Below are positions 32,463 to 41,487 of a stretch of 64,000 bases of DNA, piece after piece (the first letter of the stretch is position 1; each line of letters opens with the position of its first letter). Made by a program: the position numbers and the translations under genes. The stretch covers positions 318,845 through 382,844 of the forward strand of contig JBOEGS010000006.1 of assembly GCA_050633545.1 (NCBI GenBank), written 5' to 3'. The notes beneath the pieces were generated by a model, which was not told the DNA's origin, made no database searches, and worked only from the letters and a program-made list of their open reading frames with translations. The DNA comes from Litorivita sp050633545 (lineage in GTDB: Bacteria; Pseudomonadota; Alphaproteobacteria; Rhodobacterales; Rhodobacteraceae).

Positions 32463-34736
32463 TTGGCTCCCCCGAAGCGGAAACAGACTTGGCTGAGGCT
32501 GCAACGTTTGCGGCGCCAGAAGCGCGTGCAAAACGCGGCGACTTTGGGCCTTGTCCTGCTCGGTCCCTTGCTGGCTTTGGCGACCTTCTTGATCCTTGGC
32601 CCCTTGGACCAAGCCGCGACCTCCATCGGCTTGCGGCTGATTCTTCTGGCTGATCTGGTCTATGTTTTGGCGGTTGCGGCCTTGGTCTTGCAACGCGTGG
32701 CGCAGATGGTCGCCGCGCGGCGCGCCCATTCCGCCGGATCGCGGCTTCACCTGCGGTTGACCGGCGTGTTTGTGTTGATGGCGCTGATCCCGACGGTGAC
32801 GGTGGCGATTTTCGCCATGCTGACGGTGAATGTCGGGCTTGAGGGCTGGTTTTCCGAGCGGGTGCGCCAAGTGGTCGGTTCGTCCTTGGCCGCCGCGCAG
32901 GCCTATGAGGACGAGCATCGCCGCGATCTGGCCCAAGACGCGCGGGCCTTGGCGGGGTTTGTCGATGCCTCGCGCCGCACACGCGGGTTTATGGCCGACG
33001 GGCAGGTGCGCGAGGTGCTCACCCAAGGCCAGTCGCAAATCCAGCGCGGCCTGCGCGAGGCCTATGTCATCGACAGCAGTGGCGCGCTACGCTCGCGCGG
33101 TGAACGCTCCTATCTGTTTGATTTCGAAAAGCCGACAGCCGCGCAAATCGCCATGGCGCTCGATCAGGGGCTTTTGATCATTCCCGATTGGGATAACAAT
33201 GAATTCAGGGCCTTAGTGCCGCTAGAGGCCTTTGTAGACCGATTGGTCTATGTCAGTCGCACGGTCGATGGCGATATTTTGAACCTGCTCGACGAGACCC
33301 AAGAAACCGCGCGGCTTTACAAACAGCTGGAAAGCGAGCGCGGGCGGGTCTTGTTCGAATTCGGGCTGCTCTACTTGGGGTTTGCGGTGATCTTGATTTT
33401 GGCGGCGATCTGGCTCGGGCTTTGGTTCGCCGAGCGGCTGGCGCGGCCGGTCGGGCGGCTGACGTCGGCGGCGCAGCATGTCGGGACCGGTAATCTGGAT
33501 GTGCAGGTCGTCGAAGAGGAGGGCGAGGACGAAATCGCCCAGCTTGGCCGCTATTTCAACCAGATGACCCGCCAACTCAAAGGCCAGCGCCAAGAGCTTT
33601 TGGACACCAATAAGCAGATCGAGCGCCGCCGCCGGATGTTCGATTCGGTGCTCAGTTCGGTGACCTCGGGCGTGGTCGGGCTTGATGCCAAGGGGCGCGT
33701 GGCCTTTGTGAACCGCTCCGCCGAGCGTTTGCTCGATTGGCACGAAGAACGCCAAAGCGTCGCCTTGGAAGTGGCGGTGCCGGAGTTTGGCGCGCTGTTC
33801 GAGCGGCTGCGCAGCAGCGGCCAAGAAGTGGTGCAAGAAGAGATCAAGGTCAGCCGCGCGGGGCGGCTAGAAAACCTTCTGGTGCGTATGTCGACGCGGC
33901 GCAGCGATACGCAGCGGCTCGAAGGTTTTGTGGTGGCCTTTGACGATGTCACCGATCTGGTCGCGGCGCAGCGTATGGCGGCATGGGGCGATGTGGCGCG
34001 CCGGATCGCCCATGAAATCAAAAACCCGCTGACCCCGATCCAGCTTTCGGCGGAGCGGATCAAACGCAAGTTTTCGCGGCATCTGGACGAGGCGAACGCA
34101 AGCGATCTGGAGCAGCTCACGGGCGTTATTGTGCGCCAAACCAATGACTTGCGGCACATTGTTGATGAGTTTTCAAAATTCGCCCGTATGCCCGAGCCGC
34201 AAAGGCGCGAGGAAAATATCTCTTCGATCCTTAATGACGCGGTGTTGCTGCAGCGCGCGGGGCAACCTGATGTGACCATCACATTGGCGGGCGCTGACAC
34301 GGTGATGACTGCCGATCTTGATGCGACGATGATCCATCAGGCTTTGACCAATTTGATCAAAAACGCGGGCGAGGCGACCGAAAGCTTTATCGAGCGCGGC
34401 GCTCCCGATGGCTATGCCCCGCGAATCGAAATCACATTGGAGCGCCATGGCCCGATGGCGGAAATCCGCATTTCCGACAACGGGATCGGATTGCCAGAAG
34501 ACCGCGCGCGGCTTTTTGAACCCTATGTCACAACGCGCGAAAAGGGCACCGGCCTTGGCCTGCCCATCGTGAAGAAAATTATCGAAGAGCATGGCGGCAG
34601 CCTTGCTTTGGAGACCGCGCCGCAATTCGAGGCGGCCAATCATGCGGGGGCTATGGCGGTGGTTCGCCTGCCTCTGACGCCCGAGGCTTTGCGGCCTGCG
34701 GCGGGCGGAGAAACAGACGTAAAAGAAACGGTATGA
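32463..34736 (+). CDS. ntrY: Membrane histidine kinase NtrY
   Basis: About 757 residues. Several N-terminal membrane helices (NAATLGLVLLGPLLALATFLIL and others) and a large periplasmic region lead to a helix before HAMP (ERLARPVGRLTSAAQHVG), then a PAS domain (SSVTSGVVGLDAKGRVAFVN), phospho-His RRIAHEIKNPLTPIQLSAERI and ATPase motifs LIKNAGEAT, DNGIGLPEDRA and KGTGLGLPIVKKI. It pairs with NtrX. The TTG start is preferred since AGGAAGAGGG lies 6-15 bases upstream; a GTG at 32418 is the alternative. A perfect-armed palindrome lies in the gene at 33235. Confidence 0.93.
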   Translation: MAPPKRKQTWLRLQRLRRQKRVQNAATLGLVLLGPLLALATFLILGPLDQAATSIGLRLILLADLVYVLAVAALVLQRVAQMVAARRAHSAGSRLHLRLTGVFVLMALIPTVTVAIFAMLTVNVGLEGWFSERVRQVVGSSLAAAQAYEDEHRRDLAQDARALAGFVDASRRTRGFMADGQVREVLTQGQSQIQRGLREAYVIDSSGALRSRGERSYLFDFEKPTAAQIAMALDQGLLIIPDWDNNEFRALVPLEAFVDRLVYVSRTVDGDILNLLDETQETARLYKQLESERGRVLFEFGLLYLGFAVILILAAIWLGLWFAERLARPVGRLTSAAQHVGTGNLDVQVVEEEGEDEIAQLGRYFNQMTRQLKGQRQELLDTNKQIERRRRMFDSVLSSVTSGVVGLDAKGRVAFVNRSAERLLDWHEERQSVALEVAVPEFGALFERLRSSGQEVVQEEIKVSRAGRLENLLVRMSTRRSDTQRLEGFVVAFDDVTDLVAAQRMAAWGDVARRIAHEIKNPLTPIQLSAERIKRKFSRHLDEANASDLEQLTGVIVRQTNDLRHIVDEFSKFARMPEPQRREENISSILNDAVLLQRAGQPDVTITLAGADTVMTADLDATMIHQALTNLIKNAGEATESFIERGAPDGYAPRIEITLERHGPMAEIRISDNGIGLPEDRARLFEPYVTTREKGTGLGLPIVKKIIEEHGGSLALETAPQFEAANHAGAMAVVRLPLTPEALRPAAGGETDVKETV
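33235..33250. repeat. Dispersed palindrome inside ntrY
   Basis: TAGACCGATTGGTCTA with perfect arms, read in frame as Val-Asp-Arg-Leu-Val-Tyr in the periplasmic domain, the same peptide frame as the oxyR copy. Confidence 0.85.
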
Positions 34737-34743
34737 GGGACAC

Positions 34744-36165
34744 ATGAGCGATATTCTGATTGTGGACGACGAGCGCGATATTCGCGAATTGATCTCGGAT
34801 ATTCTTGAGGACGAAGGCTTTACCACGCGGTTGGCCGGCAATTCGGACGATTGCATGAAGGCGGTCGAGGATCAGCCGCCCAGCCTGATGATCCTCGATA
34901 TCTGGCTCAAGGACAGCCAGATGGACGGGATCGACATTCTCAAATCGGTCAAACGCGATTACCCCGAGGTGCCGGTGGTGATCATTTCGGGCCATGGCAA
35001 TATCGAAATCGCGGTGGCCGCGATCAAGCAAGGCGCTTATGATTTCATCGAAAAACCCTTTAATATCGATCAGTTGCTGGTGGTGATCCGGCGCGCGATG
35101 GAAGCGTCGCGCCTGCGCCGTGAGAATACCGAGCTCAAGCGCAAGGATGTCGGGCCGACCGAAATGGTCGGGGCCTCGGTGTCGTTCAAAACCTTGATGA
35201 GCCAGCTTGATAAGGTCACCAAATCCAACGGGAGGGTGATGCTGACGGGGCCTGCGGGGGCAGGCAAGGAGGTCGCCGCGCGCTATATCCATGCCAATTC
35301 GGCCCGTGCCTCGGCGCCTTTTGTCACCGTGGGCTGTGCCTCGATCGAACCTGACGGGATGGAAGAGGCGCTTTTTGGCCGCGAAAGCAGCGAGAACGGC
35401 GTCGAGCCAGGATTGTTGGAGCAAGCCAATGGCGGGGTGATCTATTTTGACGAAGTGGCTGATATGCCCTTGGGAACACAGTCAAAAATCCTGCGTGTTC
35501 TGGTTGATCAACAGTTTTTGCGCGTCGGCGGTTCGAGCAAGGTACGGGTCGATTTGCGGGTGATTTCCTCCACCAACCGAGATCTGGAAGCAGAAATCAA
35601 AGCCGAGCGCTTTCGCCAAGAGCTTTATCATCGGCTCAACGTGGTGCCGATTGCGGTGCCGTCCTTGGAAGAGCGGCGCGAGGATATTCCGGTTCTGGCC
35701 GAGCATTTCCTCGAAATGTTCAACAAAACCCAAGGCTTGCCGCTACGCAGCCTGAGCGAGGAAGCGGTCGCGATGTTGCAAACTGTGATCTGGCCCGGCA
35801 ATGTGCGCCAGCTGCGCAATATGATGGAGCGGGTGTTGATTTTGGGCGATGGCAGCGGCCCGATCGAGGCGGCGGAATTGCCCAGCGATACGGCCGCGAG
35901 CGGCGGTGACGAGGGGCGGGTGATTTTGGCCGGCACTTTGGCGACGATGCCGCTGCGCGAAGCGCGCGAGGCTTTTGAGCGCGAATATCTTTTGACGCAA
36001 ATCAATCGGTTTGGGGGCAATATTTCGCGCACCGCGCAATTTGTCGGGATGGAGCGCAGCGCCCTGCACCGCAAGCTCAAATCGCTCGGCGTGGTCACCT
36101 CGAACAAATCCGGCGCGCGGGTGGCGCATGTGGATGACGACGAGAGCGTGGAACAAGCGAGTTAA
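34744..36165 (+). CDS. ntrX: Response regulator NtrX
   Basis: 473 residues. The receiver domain has phospho-Asp52 (LMILDIWLKDSQ). The AAA+ domain has a modified Walker A (GPAGAGKEVAARY) and Walker B GGVIYFDEVADM; the sigma-54 contact GAFTGA is absent (EEALFGRESSENGVEPGLLEQ), as usual for NtrX. The C-terminal HTH reads NRFGGNISRTAQFVGMERSALHRKLKSL. It responds to NtrY and is linked to nitrogen, redox and envelope control. GAGGGACAC precedes the ATG. A palindrome follows 28 bases after the stop. Confidence 0.95.
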   Translation: MSDILIVDDERDIRELISDILEDEGFTTRLAGNSDDCMKAVEDQPPSLMILDIWLKDSQMDGIDILKSVKRDYPEVPVVIISGHGNIEIAVAAIKQGAYDFIEKPFNIDQLLVVIRRAMEASRLRRENTELKRKDVGPTEMVGASVSFKTLMSQLDKVTKSNGRVMLTGPAGAGKEVAARYIHANSARASAPFVTVGCASIEPDGMEEALFGRESSENGVEPGLLEQANGGVIYFDEVADMPLGTQSKILRVLVDQQFLRVGGSSKVRVDLRVISSTNRDLEAEIKAERFRQELYHRLNVVPIAVPSLEERREDIPVLAEHFLEMFNKTQGLPLRSLSEEAVAMLQTVIWPGNVRQLRNMMERVLILGDGSGPIEAAELPSDTAASGGDEGRVILAGTLATMPLREAREAFEREYLLTQINRFGGNISRTAQFVGMERSALHRKLKSLGVVTSNKSGARVAHVDDDESVEQAS

Positions 36166-36193
36166 ACCCGTCAGGTGCACCACAATATCTGGT

Positions 36194-36209
36194 TGGACCG
36201 TTTGGTCCA
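36194..36209. repeat. Dispersed palindrome between ntrX and the lipoprotein gene
   Basis: TGGACCGTTTGGTCCA, extended by flanking T and A to an 18-base dyad, in the gap between two convergent genes. Confidence 0.9.
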
Positions 36210-36233
36210 ATCCCAGATCCTTGCGTATGACCT

Positions 36234-36686
36234 TTACGGCGTGACAATTTCCCAACGATCTTGGACCTTAACGGCGCAGGAATTCGCGCTCAGGTCGGGT
36301 TGACGGCTCGGCACGGTGATTGGCCCGCTGCTGGCGCAGCGTTTCAACTCCACGGCGCGATAGCCGCGGTTTTGCATGCATTGCGCGGCGACTTTGGCGC
36401 GCAGCGGCGCGCTGCTGTCGTATTGCTCGATGCGCGGCGGCGTCATGTATCCGGCGGTGCGGTAGCATCCGGCGGGGCTACAGACCTTGCGCCCCGGCAC
36501 ATAATAGCCCGCGATGGTGCGGGTCACCGTCGTGACCGGCACTTTTGCCAGCGCCGAGACGGCACAGTCGAGATCATCGCTGCGCAGTTTTGAGATCGGC
36601 ACGCCGGTCTTGTGATAGACCTCGACCGGCAGGCAACCGGCGAGCGTGAGGGTCAAAACGAGTGGGAAAAGTCGGGGTAGGAGCAT
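36234..36686 (-). CDS. Small lipoprotein
   Basis: 150 residues. A lipoprotein signal ends in LTLAGC, giving an acylated Cys near residue 17. The mature part has paired cysteines (DLDCAVSALA, GRKVCSPAGCYRT, AAQCMQNRGYR, LKRCASSG, NSCAVK) that could form disulfides in the periplasm. The mid-section TVTRTIAGYYVPGRKVC recalls uncharacterised Rhodobacterales lipoproteins; function unknown. Start chosen at the Met directly before the signal peptide, with CGAGGT upstream. The frame continues open upstream through trkA/trkH only as an antisense shadow. Confidence 0.78.
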   Translation of the reverse strand: MLLPRLFPLVLTLTLAGCLPVEVYHKTGVPISKLRSDDLDCAVSALAKVPVTTVTRTIAGYYVPGRKVCSPAGCYRTAGYMTPPRIEQYDSSAPLRAKVAAQCMQNRGYRAVELKRCASSGPITVPSRQPDLSANSCAVKVQDRWEIVTP

Positions 36687-36842
36687 GGCAGACCTCGGTG
36701 GACGGGCGCGGTGTATTGGCCCAATTTGCACAGGCCGCGCGGCAAAGACAATTGATTTGACGGGCATATTCGCATCTGTCATTTCGCGCAGCAAACCGCT
36801 AGCGTGGCGGAACATAGATGAACAAGCACGGGAACGGCTTTT

Positions 36843-38219
36843 ATGAAGGTCATTATCTGCGGCGCGGGGCAGGTGGGGTGGCAAATCGCCCGCCATCTGT
36901 CCGGAGAAAACAACGACGTCACCGTGGTGGACAGCAACCCCGATCTGGTGCGCCGTGCGACCGATACCCTTGATGTGCAAGGGATTTCCGGCTTTGCCTC
37001 TTATCCTGATGTGCTCGACCGTGCGGGCGCGCGCGACGCCGATATGGTGATTGCCGCGACCTATTCGGACGAGGTGAATATGGTCACCTGTCAGGTGGCG
37101 CATTCGGTGTTTTCGGTGCCGCGCAAGGTGGCGCGTTTGCGCGCGCAAAGCTATCTGACGGCGATTTATTCCGATCTTTACCGGCGCGATCACATGCCCA
37201 TCGACGTGGTGATCAGCCCCGAGCGCGAGGTGGCCGAGGCCGCTTTGCAGCGTCTGGCCGCGCCTGCGGCCTTTGACACCGAAACCTTTTTGGGCGGCAA
37301 GGCCCAGCTTATGGGGATCACAATCGACGACGATTGCCCCGTGGTGAACACGCCGTTGCGGCAATTGACCGATCTGTTCTCGACCCTGCGGGTGATCGTG
37401 GTCGGGGTGCGCCGCGACGGGCGGCTCTTTGCGCCCGCGCCCTCGGACCAGCTTTTTGTCGGGGATAACTGCTATATCTTCGCGCCTAATGAAGACGTGC
37501 CGCGGATGCTTGAGGTGTTTGGGAAAACGCTGAAAAAACAAGAGCGTGTGGTGGTTATCGGTGGCGGGAACGTGGGGCTTGCGGTGGCCAAGGCATTGGA
37601 AAAGCGCACGCAGCGCATCCGCGTCAAGGTGATCGAGAAAAACCGCAAAATCGCCGAACGCGCCGCCGAGGTATTGGAGCGCACGATTGTGCTCAATGGT
37701 GACGGGCTTGATGCGGGGCTTTTGGCCGAGGCGAATATCAACCGCGCCGATGCGGTGCTTTGCGTGACCGACGATGACAAGACCAATATGCTGGCCGCTG
37801 TGCGCGCCAAGGCCGAAGGCTGCCCGATGGCAATCGCCCTGATCAACGATCCGACATTGGTGCCGCTGCTCGGGCCGCTGGGGGTGGATGCCTATATCAA
37901 CCCGCGCGCCACGACGGTCAGCTCGATCTTGCGCCATATCCGCCACGGGCGTGTGCGCGGGGTCTATTCCATCGGCGATGCCGAGGCCGAGGTGATCGAG
38001 GCCGAAGTCTTGTCGACCTCGCCGATCTCGGGCCGCACGATCCGCGATATCGGCTTCCCCGAAGGGGTGCTCGTTGCGGCGATCATGAAGGACGGCAAGG
38101 TGATCAAACCCTTGGCCAACGTCAAAATCGACGAGGGCGACGTGATCGTGATGTTTGCAATGGCTGCGGATGTGCCGGAGGTCGAGCGGCTCTTGCAGGT
38201 CTCGATCGACTTTTTCTAG
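36843..38219 (+). CDS. trkA: Trk potassium uptake protein TrkA
   Basis: 458 residues with two RCK repeats. Each has a Rossmann NAD site: MKVIICGAGQVGWQIARHLSG at the N-terminus and VVIGGGNVGLAVAKALEKR near 236. Each is followed by a TrkA-C domain (LMGITIDDDCPVVNTPL, and AEVLSTSPISGRTIRDIGFPEG). TrkA is the cytoplasmic gating ring on the TrkH channel and responds to nucleotides. It lies ten bases or so before trkH, in one operon. Confidence 0.95.
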   Translation: MKVIICGAGQVGWQIARHLSGENNDVTVVDSNPDLVRRATDTLDVQGISGFASYPDVLDRAGARDADMVIAATYSDEVNMVTCQVAHSVFSVPRKVARLRAQSYLTAIYSDLYRRDHMPIDVVISPEREVAEAALQRLAAPAAFDTETFLGGKAQLMGITIDDDCPVVNTPLRQLTDLFSTLRVIVVGVRRDGRLFAPAPSDQLFVGDNCYIFAPNEDVPRMLEVFGKTLKKQERVVVIGGGNVGLAVAKALEKRTQRIRVKVIEKNRKIAERAAEVLERTIVLNGDGLDAGLLAEANINRADAVLCVTDDDKTNMLAAVRAKAEGCPMAIALINDPTLVPLLGPLGVDAYINPRATTVSSILRHIRHGRVRGVYSIGDAEAEVIEAEVLSTSPISGRTIRDIGFPEGVLVAAIMKDGKVIKPLANVKIDEGDVIVMFAMAADVPEVERLLQVSIDFF

Positions 38220-38231
38220 GCGCATGTTGTG

Positions 38232-39794
38232 ATGGCCCGCCTGACCCATTTGCCGCTGTTCTTGCTGCTCTTTGCGATTGCGGGGGCGGCGATGTATGCG
38301 CCTGCGATCTATGCGCTGCGTCTCGAAGAACATGCGCAGGCGCGGGCGTTTTTCTATGCCGGAACCTTGGGGCTGACGGCGTCGGGGTTGATCGCCATCT
38401 CTTTGTCTGGGCGCAAACGCAACGCCAAAGGCGGTGTGGGCAATCTTGTGGCGCTTTTGGCGGCCTATATTGTTTTGCCGGTGTTCTTGGCCGTGCCCTT
38501 TCATGAGGCGCTTGGCACCACCTCGTTCGTGAACGCCTATTTTGAAATGGTCTCGTCTCTGACCACCACCGGCGCGACGCTCTTTGCCGACCCGAACCGC
38601 TTGCCTGCGGCTTTGCATTTGTGGCGTGCCGAAGTTGGCTGGCTTGGCGGGTTTTTGATATGGGTTGCGGCGGCGGCGGTTCTGGCACCGCTCAATTTGG
38701 GCGGTTTCGAGGTGACGTCCTTTGCCGAACCGGGGCAGGGTGACATGGCCGAGGACCGCCAGACCTTGACCGATCCGGCCTTGCGTCTTTTGCGCTCGGC
38801 GGCGCAGCTCTTGCCGGTCTATGTCGGATTGACGCTGGTGCTTTGGATTTTGTTGATGATCACCGGCGATCGCGCCTTTGTGGCCTTGTGCCATGCGATG
38901 TCGACCATGGCGACGAGCGGCATCTCGCCCGTGGGCGGGCTCTCGCCCGGGGCGGTGGGGGATGCGGGGCTGCCGCTTTCCATGGGCAGCGGCACGACCT
39001 CCGGTATTGCTGGCGAGATGGTGATTTTTCTGTTTCTTCTCTTTGCCTTGTCGCGGCTGACCTTTTCGTCGGACAGCACCACAGGGCAGCGCCAGAGCCT
39101 GCGCTATGACCCCGAGTTCCGCATCGGTATCATGTTGGTGTTGGGCGTGCCGCTGCTCTTGTTCTTGCGCCATTTCATCGCGAGTTTCGATCTTGATGCG
39201 GGCATGGGAGGCATGGCGGCCTTGCATGCACTTTGGGGCGGGGTGTTTACGGTTTTGTCCTTCTTGTCGACCACGGGTTTTGTCTCGGCCGATTGGGATA
39301 CGGCGCAGGCTTGGTCGGGTCTGCCGACGACGGGGTTGATCTTGCTTGGCCTTGCGCTTGTGGGCGGCGGGGTGGCGACCACGGCGGGCGGGGTCAAATT
39401 GCTGCGCGTCTATGCGCTCTATCTCAACGGGCTGCGCGAGATGGAAAAACTGGTCCATCCGCATTCGGTCGGCGGCAAGGGCGCGCATAGCCGCCGCATC
39501 CGGCGCAAAGGCGCCTATGTGGCGTGGATCTTCTTCATGCTCTTCGCGCTGTCCTTGTCTTTGGTGATCGTGGTTCTGGCCGGTTTTGGTGCCGATTTCG
39601 AACAGGCAACGGTTCTGGCCATCGCGGCGCTGAGCACCACGGGGCCTTTGATCGGCATCGCCTCTGATGTGCCGATCATCTTGGCCGATCTGAGCAGCGG
39701 GGCCAAATTGGTGCTTGGGGCGGCTATGGTGTTGGGGCGGCTGGAAACCTTGGCGATTGTGGCTTTGGTCTCGCCTTCGGTGTGGCGCAACTGA
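38232..39794 (+). CDS. trkH: Trk potassium uptake channel TrkH
   Basis: 520 residues, four membrane-pore-membrane repeats. The four filter regions read SLTTTGATLF, TMATSGISPVGG, FLSTTGFVSADW and ALSTTGPLIGIAS, each with the Gly that lines the K+ filter. An intramembrane loop Gly-rich segment (LVGGGVATTAGGVKLLRVY) closes the pore. It imports K+ together with TrkA. An ATG is preferred over a GTG one codon upstream. Confidence 0.94.
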   Translation: MARLTHLPLFLLLFAIAGAAMYAPAIYALRLEEHAQARAFFYAGTLGLTASGLIAISLSGRKRNAKGGVGNLVALLAAYIVLPVFLAVPFHEALGTTSFVNAYFEMVSSLTTTGATLFADPNRLPAALHLWRAEVGWLGGFLIWVAAAAVLAPLNLGGFEVTSFAEPGQGDMAEDRQTLTDPALRLLRSAAQLLPVYVGLTLVLWILLMITGDRAFVALCHAMSTMATSGISPVGGLSPGAVGDAGLPLSMGSGTTSGIAGEMVIFLFLLFALSRLTFSSDSTTGQRQSLRYDPEFRIGIMLVLGVPLLLFLRHFIASFDLDAGMGGMAALHALWGGVFTVLSFLSTTGFVSADWDTAQAWSGLPTTGLILLGLALVGGGVATTAGGVKLLRVYALYLNGLREMEKLVHPHSVGGKGAHSRRIRRKGAYVAWIFFMLFALSLSLVIVVLAGFGADFEQATVLAIAALSTTGPLIGIASDVPIILADLSSGAKLVLGAAMVLGRLETLAIVALVSPSVWRN

Positions 39795-39926
39795 CGCGTA
39801 TCGCCGCTGTGCGGCGCGCAGCTTGCATTTTGGGGCTGGAAACTGCCATAAATGCCCTTCATACTTGCGAACGGATCAAACAGCATGCCGATTTGCGGCC
39901 CAAGACAAGAACAAAGGTGATCGATC

Positions 39927-40166
39927 ATGGCTTCCGACCGTCAGAACCTGCAGGATGCATTCCTCAATCATGTGCGCAAAACCAAGGTGCCGGTCACGGT
40001 GTTCTTGATCAACGGCGTGAAGCTGCAAGGCGTGATCACATGGTTCGACAATTTTTGTGTGCTGCTGCGCCGCGACGGACAATCGCAACTGGTCTATAAA
40101 CACGCGATCTCGACGATTATGCCGTCGCAACCGATCAGCCTTTATGAGGGCGAAGACGCCAATTGA
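39927..40166 (+). CDS. hfq: RNA chaperone Hfq
   Basis: 79 residues, the short alphaproteobacterial form. Sm1 is QDAFLNHVRKTKVPVTVFLINGVKLQGVITWFDNFCVLL and Sm2 is LVYKHAISTIMP, with the proximal-face Gln (QNLQDAFLN) and Lys-His for U-rich RNA binding. It forms hexamers that pair small RNAs with mRNAs. AAAGGTGA precedes the ATG. Its stop TGA overlaps the hflX start (TGATG), the usual hfq-hflX coupling. Confidence 0.97.
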   Translation: MASDRQNLQDAFLNHVRKTKVPVTVFLINGVKLQGVITWFDNFCVLLRRDGQSQLVYKHAISTIMPSQPISLYEGEDAN

Positions 40167-41440
40167 TGGAACATGGGCAGGAGGCCACCCGCGCATGGGT
40201 GCTGCATCCTGATTTAAAATCCGAACATTCTGCGCGCGCTCCGGAGCGGGCCTTGGAAGAGGCGGTCTCTTTGGCCGCTGCCTTGCCGCATCTCGAGGTG
40301 GTAGGCGCCGATGTTGTGCGCATTGCAAAACCGCATCCGGGTCATTTGTTTGGCACCGGCAAGATGGACGAGCTCAAAGCGGTGTTCGAGGCCGAAGAGG
40401 TCGATCTGGTTCTGGTGGACGGGCCGGTGACACCGGTGCAGCAGCGCAATCTGGAAAAAGCGTGGGGCGTCAAGCTCTTGGACCGCACCGGGCTGATCTT
40501 GGAGATCTTCTCGGACCGCGCGCGCACCCGCGAGGGTGTGTTGCAGGTCGATATGGCGGCGCTGAGCTATCAGCGCACGCGGTTGGTGCGCGCATGGACC
40601 CACCTCGAGCGCCAACGCGGCGGGCTCGGGTTTGTGGGCGGTCCTGGCGAGACGCAGATCGAGGCCGACCGCCGCGCCATTGACGAGCAATTGGTGCGCA
40701 TCCGCAAGCAATTGTCGAAGGTCGTGAAAACCCGCGAATTGCACCGCGCCGCGCGGGCGAAGATCCCCTTTCCGATCGTCGCTTTGGTGGGCTATACAAA
40801 CGCCGGAAAATCCACGCTTTTCAATCGCTTGACTGGCGCGGATGTCTTGGTCAAGGATATGCTTTTTGCCACGCTTGACCCGACCATGCGGCGCATTCAA
40901 TTGCCCGAAGGCGGCCCCGAGGTGATCCTTTCCGACACGGTGGGCTTTATCTCTGATCTGCCGACCGAATTGGTCGCGGCCTTTCGCGCCACGCTCGAAG
41001 AGGTGCTGGGCGCCAATCTGATCTTGCATGTGCGCGATATTTCACATCCCGAAACCGGCGGCCAAGCGCGCAATGTGCATCAGATTTTGAACGATCTGAA
41101 GCTCGACGAGAGCATTCCGATGCTGGAGGTCTGGAACAAGATCGACCTGTTGCCGGACGACGAGCGGGAGGCCACGGTGACACGCGCGGCGCGCGCCGAG
41201 GACATCCATGCGATTTCCGCCGTGAGCGGCGAGGGGATCAGCGGGCTTTTGGAGGCAATTGCCGATAAGCTCGAACTGGCCAAACATGCGACGACGCTCA
41301 GCTTGCCGTTTTCCGAAGGGCGCAAGCGCGCGTGGCTTTTTGCGCAAGAGGTGGTCGAGGCGGAGCGCCAGACCGAAGAGGGTTTCGAGTTTGATCTGCT
41401 CTGGACCAACCGTCAGGAAAAGCGGTTTCGCGAGCTTTAG
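40166..41440 (+). CDS. hflX: Ribosome-associated GTPase HflX
   Basis: 424 residues. The N-terminal HflX domain ends in the Gly-rich GGLGFVGGPGETQIEADRR, followed by a coiled-coil of REL-rich helices. The G domain has G1 GYTNAGKST, G3 DTVGFISDLP, G4 NKID and G5 SAVSGEG. HflX splits stalled ribosomes. The ATG at 40166 overlaps the hfq stop; a TTG one codon earlier is possible. A perfect palindrome copy begins four bases after the stop. Confidence 0.95.
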   Translation: MEHGQEATRAWVLHPDLKSEHSARAPERALEEAVSLAAALPHLEVVGADVVRIAKPHPGHLFGTGKMDELKAVFEAEEVDLVLVDGPVTPVQQRNLEKAWGVKLLDRTGLILEIFSDRARTREGVLQVDMAALSYQRTRLVRAWTHLERQRGGLGFVGGPGETQIEADRRAIDEQLVRIRKQLSKVVKTRELHRAARAKIPFPIVALVGYTNAGKSTLFNRLTGADVLVKDMLFATLDPTMRRIQLPEGGPEVILSDTVGFISDLPTELVAAFRATLEEVLGANLILHVRDISHPETGGQARNVHQILNDLKLDESIPMLEVWNKIDLLPDDEREATVTRAARAEDIHAISAVSGEGISGLLEAIADKLELAKHATTLSLPFSEGRKRAWLFAQEVVEAERQTEEGFEFDLLWTNRQEKRFREL

Positions 41441-41443
41441 CGC

Positions 41444-41459
41444 TAGACCAATTGGTCTA
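41444..41459. repeat. Dispersed palindrome after hflX
   Basis: TAGACCAATTGGTCTA, the only copy that is a fully symmetric 16-mer with an AATT centre, in the short gap between hflX and the convergent acylase gene. Confidence 0.92.
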
Positions 41460-41487
41460 ACGCGCAGCGCTCTTTTGTTTCAATGTC

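Noticed and set aside
36234..39488. A 1084-codon open frame on the minus strand
   Set aside because: It is antisense to trkA and trkH and is low-complexity Arg/His. Only its last 150 codons (36234-36686) with a lipoprotein signal look real.
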